Shown here one piece after another: positions 6,986 through 7,090 of a stretch of 7,090 nt of DNA. The DNA is from an uncultured Burkholderiales bacterium (GTDB lineage Bacteria > Pseudomonadota > Gammaproteobacteria > Burkholderiales > Burkholderiaceae), in assembly GCA_903845315.1 (NCBI GenBank), contig CAIMWY010000075.1, forward strand, positions 1 through 7,090. The letters are read 5' to 3'. A model generated the notes under the pieces. It was not told the DNA's origin and made no database searches. It saw only the letters and a program-made list of their open reading frames with translations. Positions within the stretch are counted from its first letter, which is position 1, and each line of letters starts with the position of its first letter. Position numbers and translations under genes: made by a program.

Positions 6986-7090
6986 TCAGCGGCCCTGACA
7001 GGCCACAAACAGGTCGCGCTCGGCTTGGTACACGCTGGTTTGCACAGCCATGGCACCCAGCACCGAATGGAACAAATGGTCGTGCGAGAG
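6986..7090 (-). CDS. C-terminal end of a phosphoethanolamine transferase-like protein (5' part beyond window)
   Basis: Only the last 34 codons and the TGA stop (6988-6986) are present; the gene enters from the right edge. The tail reads LSHDHLFHSVLGAMAVQTSV followed by YQAERDLFVACQGR. The SHDxLFHxVLG...V(Q/R)TSVY...LD/RDLF.AC pattern is the characteristic C-terminus of inner-membrane phosphoethanolamine transferases of the EptA/MCR type. These carry a periplasmic alkaline-phosphatase-like domain and modify lipid A or other envelope glycans. The HD in SHD would be part of the metal site of that fold. The fragment cannot distinguish EptA from related family members. It is convergent with the DUF1854 gene, with only four bases between the stop codons, and appears unrelated to cyanophycin. 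The call rests on recalled family pattern over a short segment. Confidence 0.75.
   Translation of the reverse strand, partial: LSHDHLFHSVLGAMAVQTSVYQAERDLFVACQGR

Noticed and set aside
6991..7004. GGCC-CTGACA-GGCC inverted repeat near the convergent stops, as a possible terminator
   Set aside because: The stem is only about four pairs, lies inside the phosphoethanolamine transferase-like coding end, and no T-run follows on either strand.

Overview
The window is a cyanophycin (multi-L-arginyl-poly-L-aspartate) storage-polymer locus from a betaproteobacterium, most likely Burkholderiales and plausibly Comamonadaceae. This placement rests on the tandem cphA'/cphA pair, the divergent ABC transporter/DUF1854 pair, and the moderately GC-rich, G/C-ending codon use. 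It is an inference from gene content and recalled family sequences, not a search result.

Layout: positions 1-4058 carry two cyanophycin synthetase genes on the minus strand. cphA' (1845-4058) comes first in transcription order. Its stop codon shares one base with the start of cphA (1845-1), which runs off the left edge. A 164-bp divergent intergenic region (4059-4222) separates them from a plus-strand pair. That pair is a type I exporter-like ABC half-transporter with an unusual N-terminal domain and zinc ribbon (4223-6517), overlapped by four bases by a 155-residue DUF1854 protein (6514-6981). Four bases further on, the last 34 codons of a phosphoethanolamine-transferase-like gene enter convergently from the right edge (6986-7090, minus). 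Almost every base is coding.

How the genes may work together: CphA would build cyanophycin by adding Asp (ATP-grasp domain) and Arg (Mur-ligase-like domain). The most interesting feature is that the two paralogues look degenerate in complementary places. CphA' keeps the N-domain HxxEH metal-site motif and the ATP-grasp core, but has lost the Mur-ligase P-loop, other Mur motifs and the whole C-terminal lobe. CphA has an intact P-loop and Mur motifs but has lost most of the N-domain HxxEH motif. This suggests a divided or cooperating synthetase pair, or a CphA2-like role for CphA'. The ABC transporter and DUF1854 protein belong to families I recall as cyanophycin-metabolism-associated; their substrate and function are unknown. 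No cyanophycinase or isoaspartyl dipeptidase gene lies in the window.
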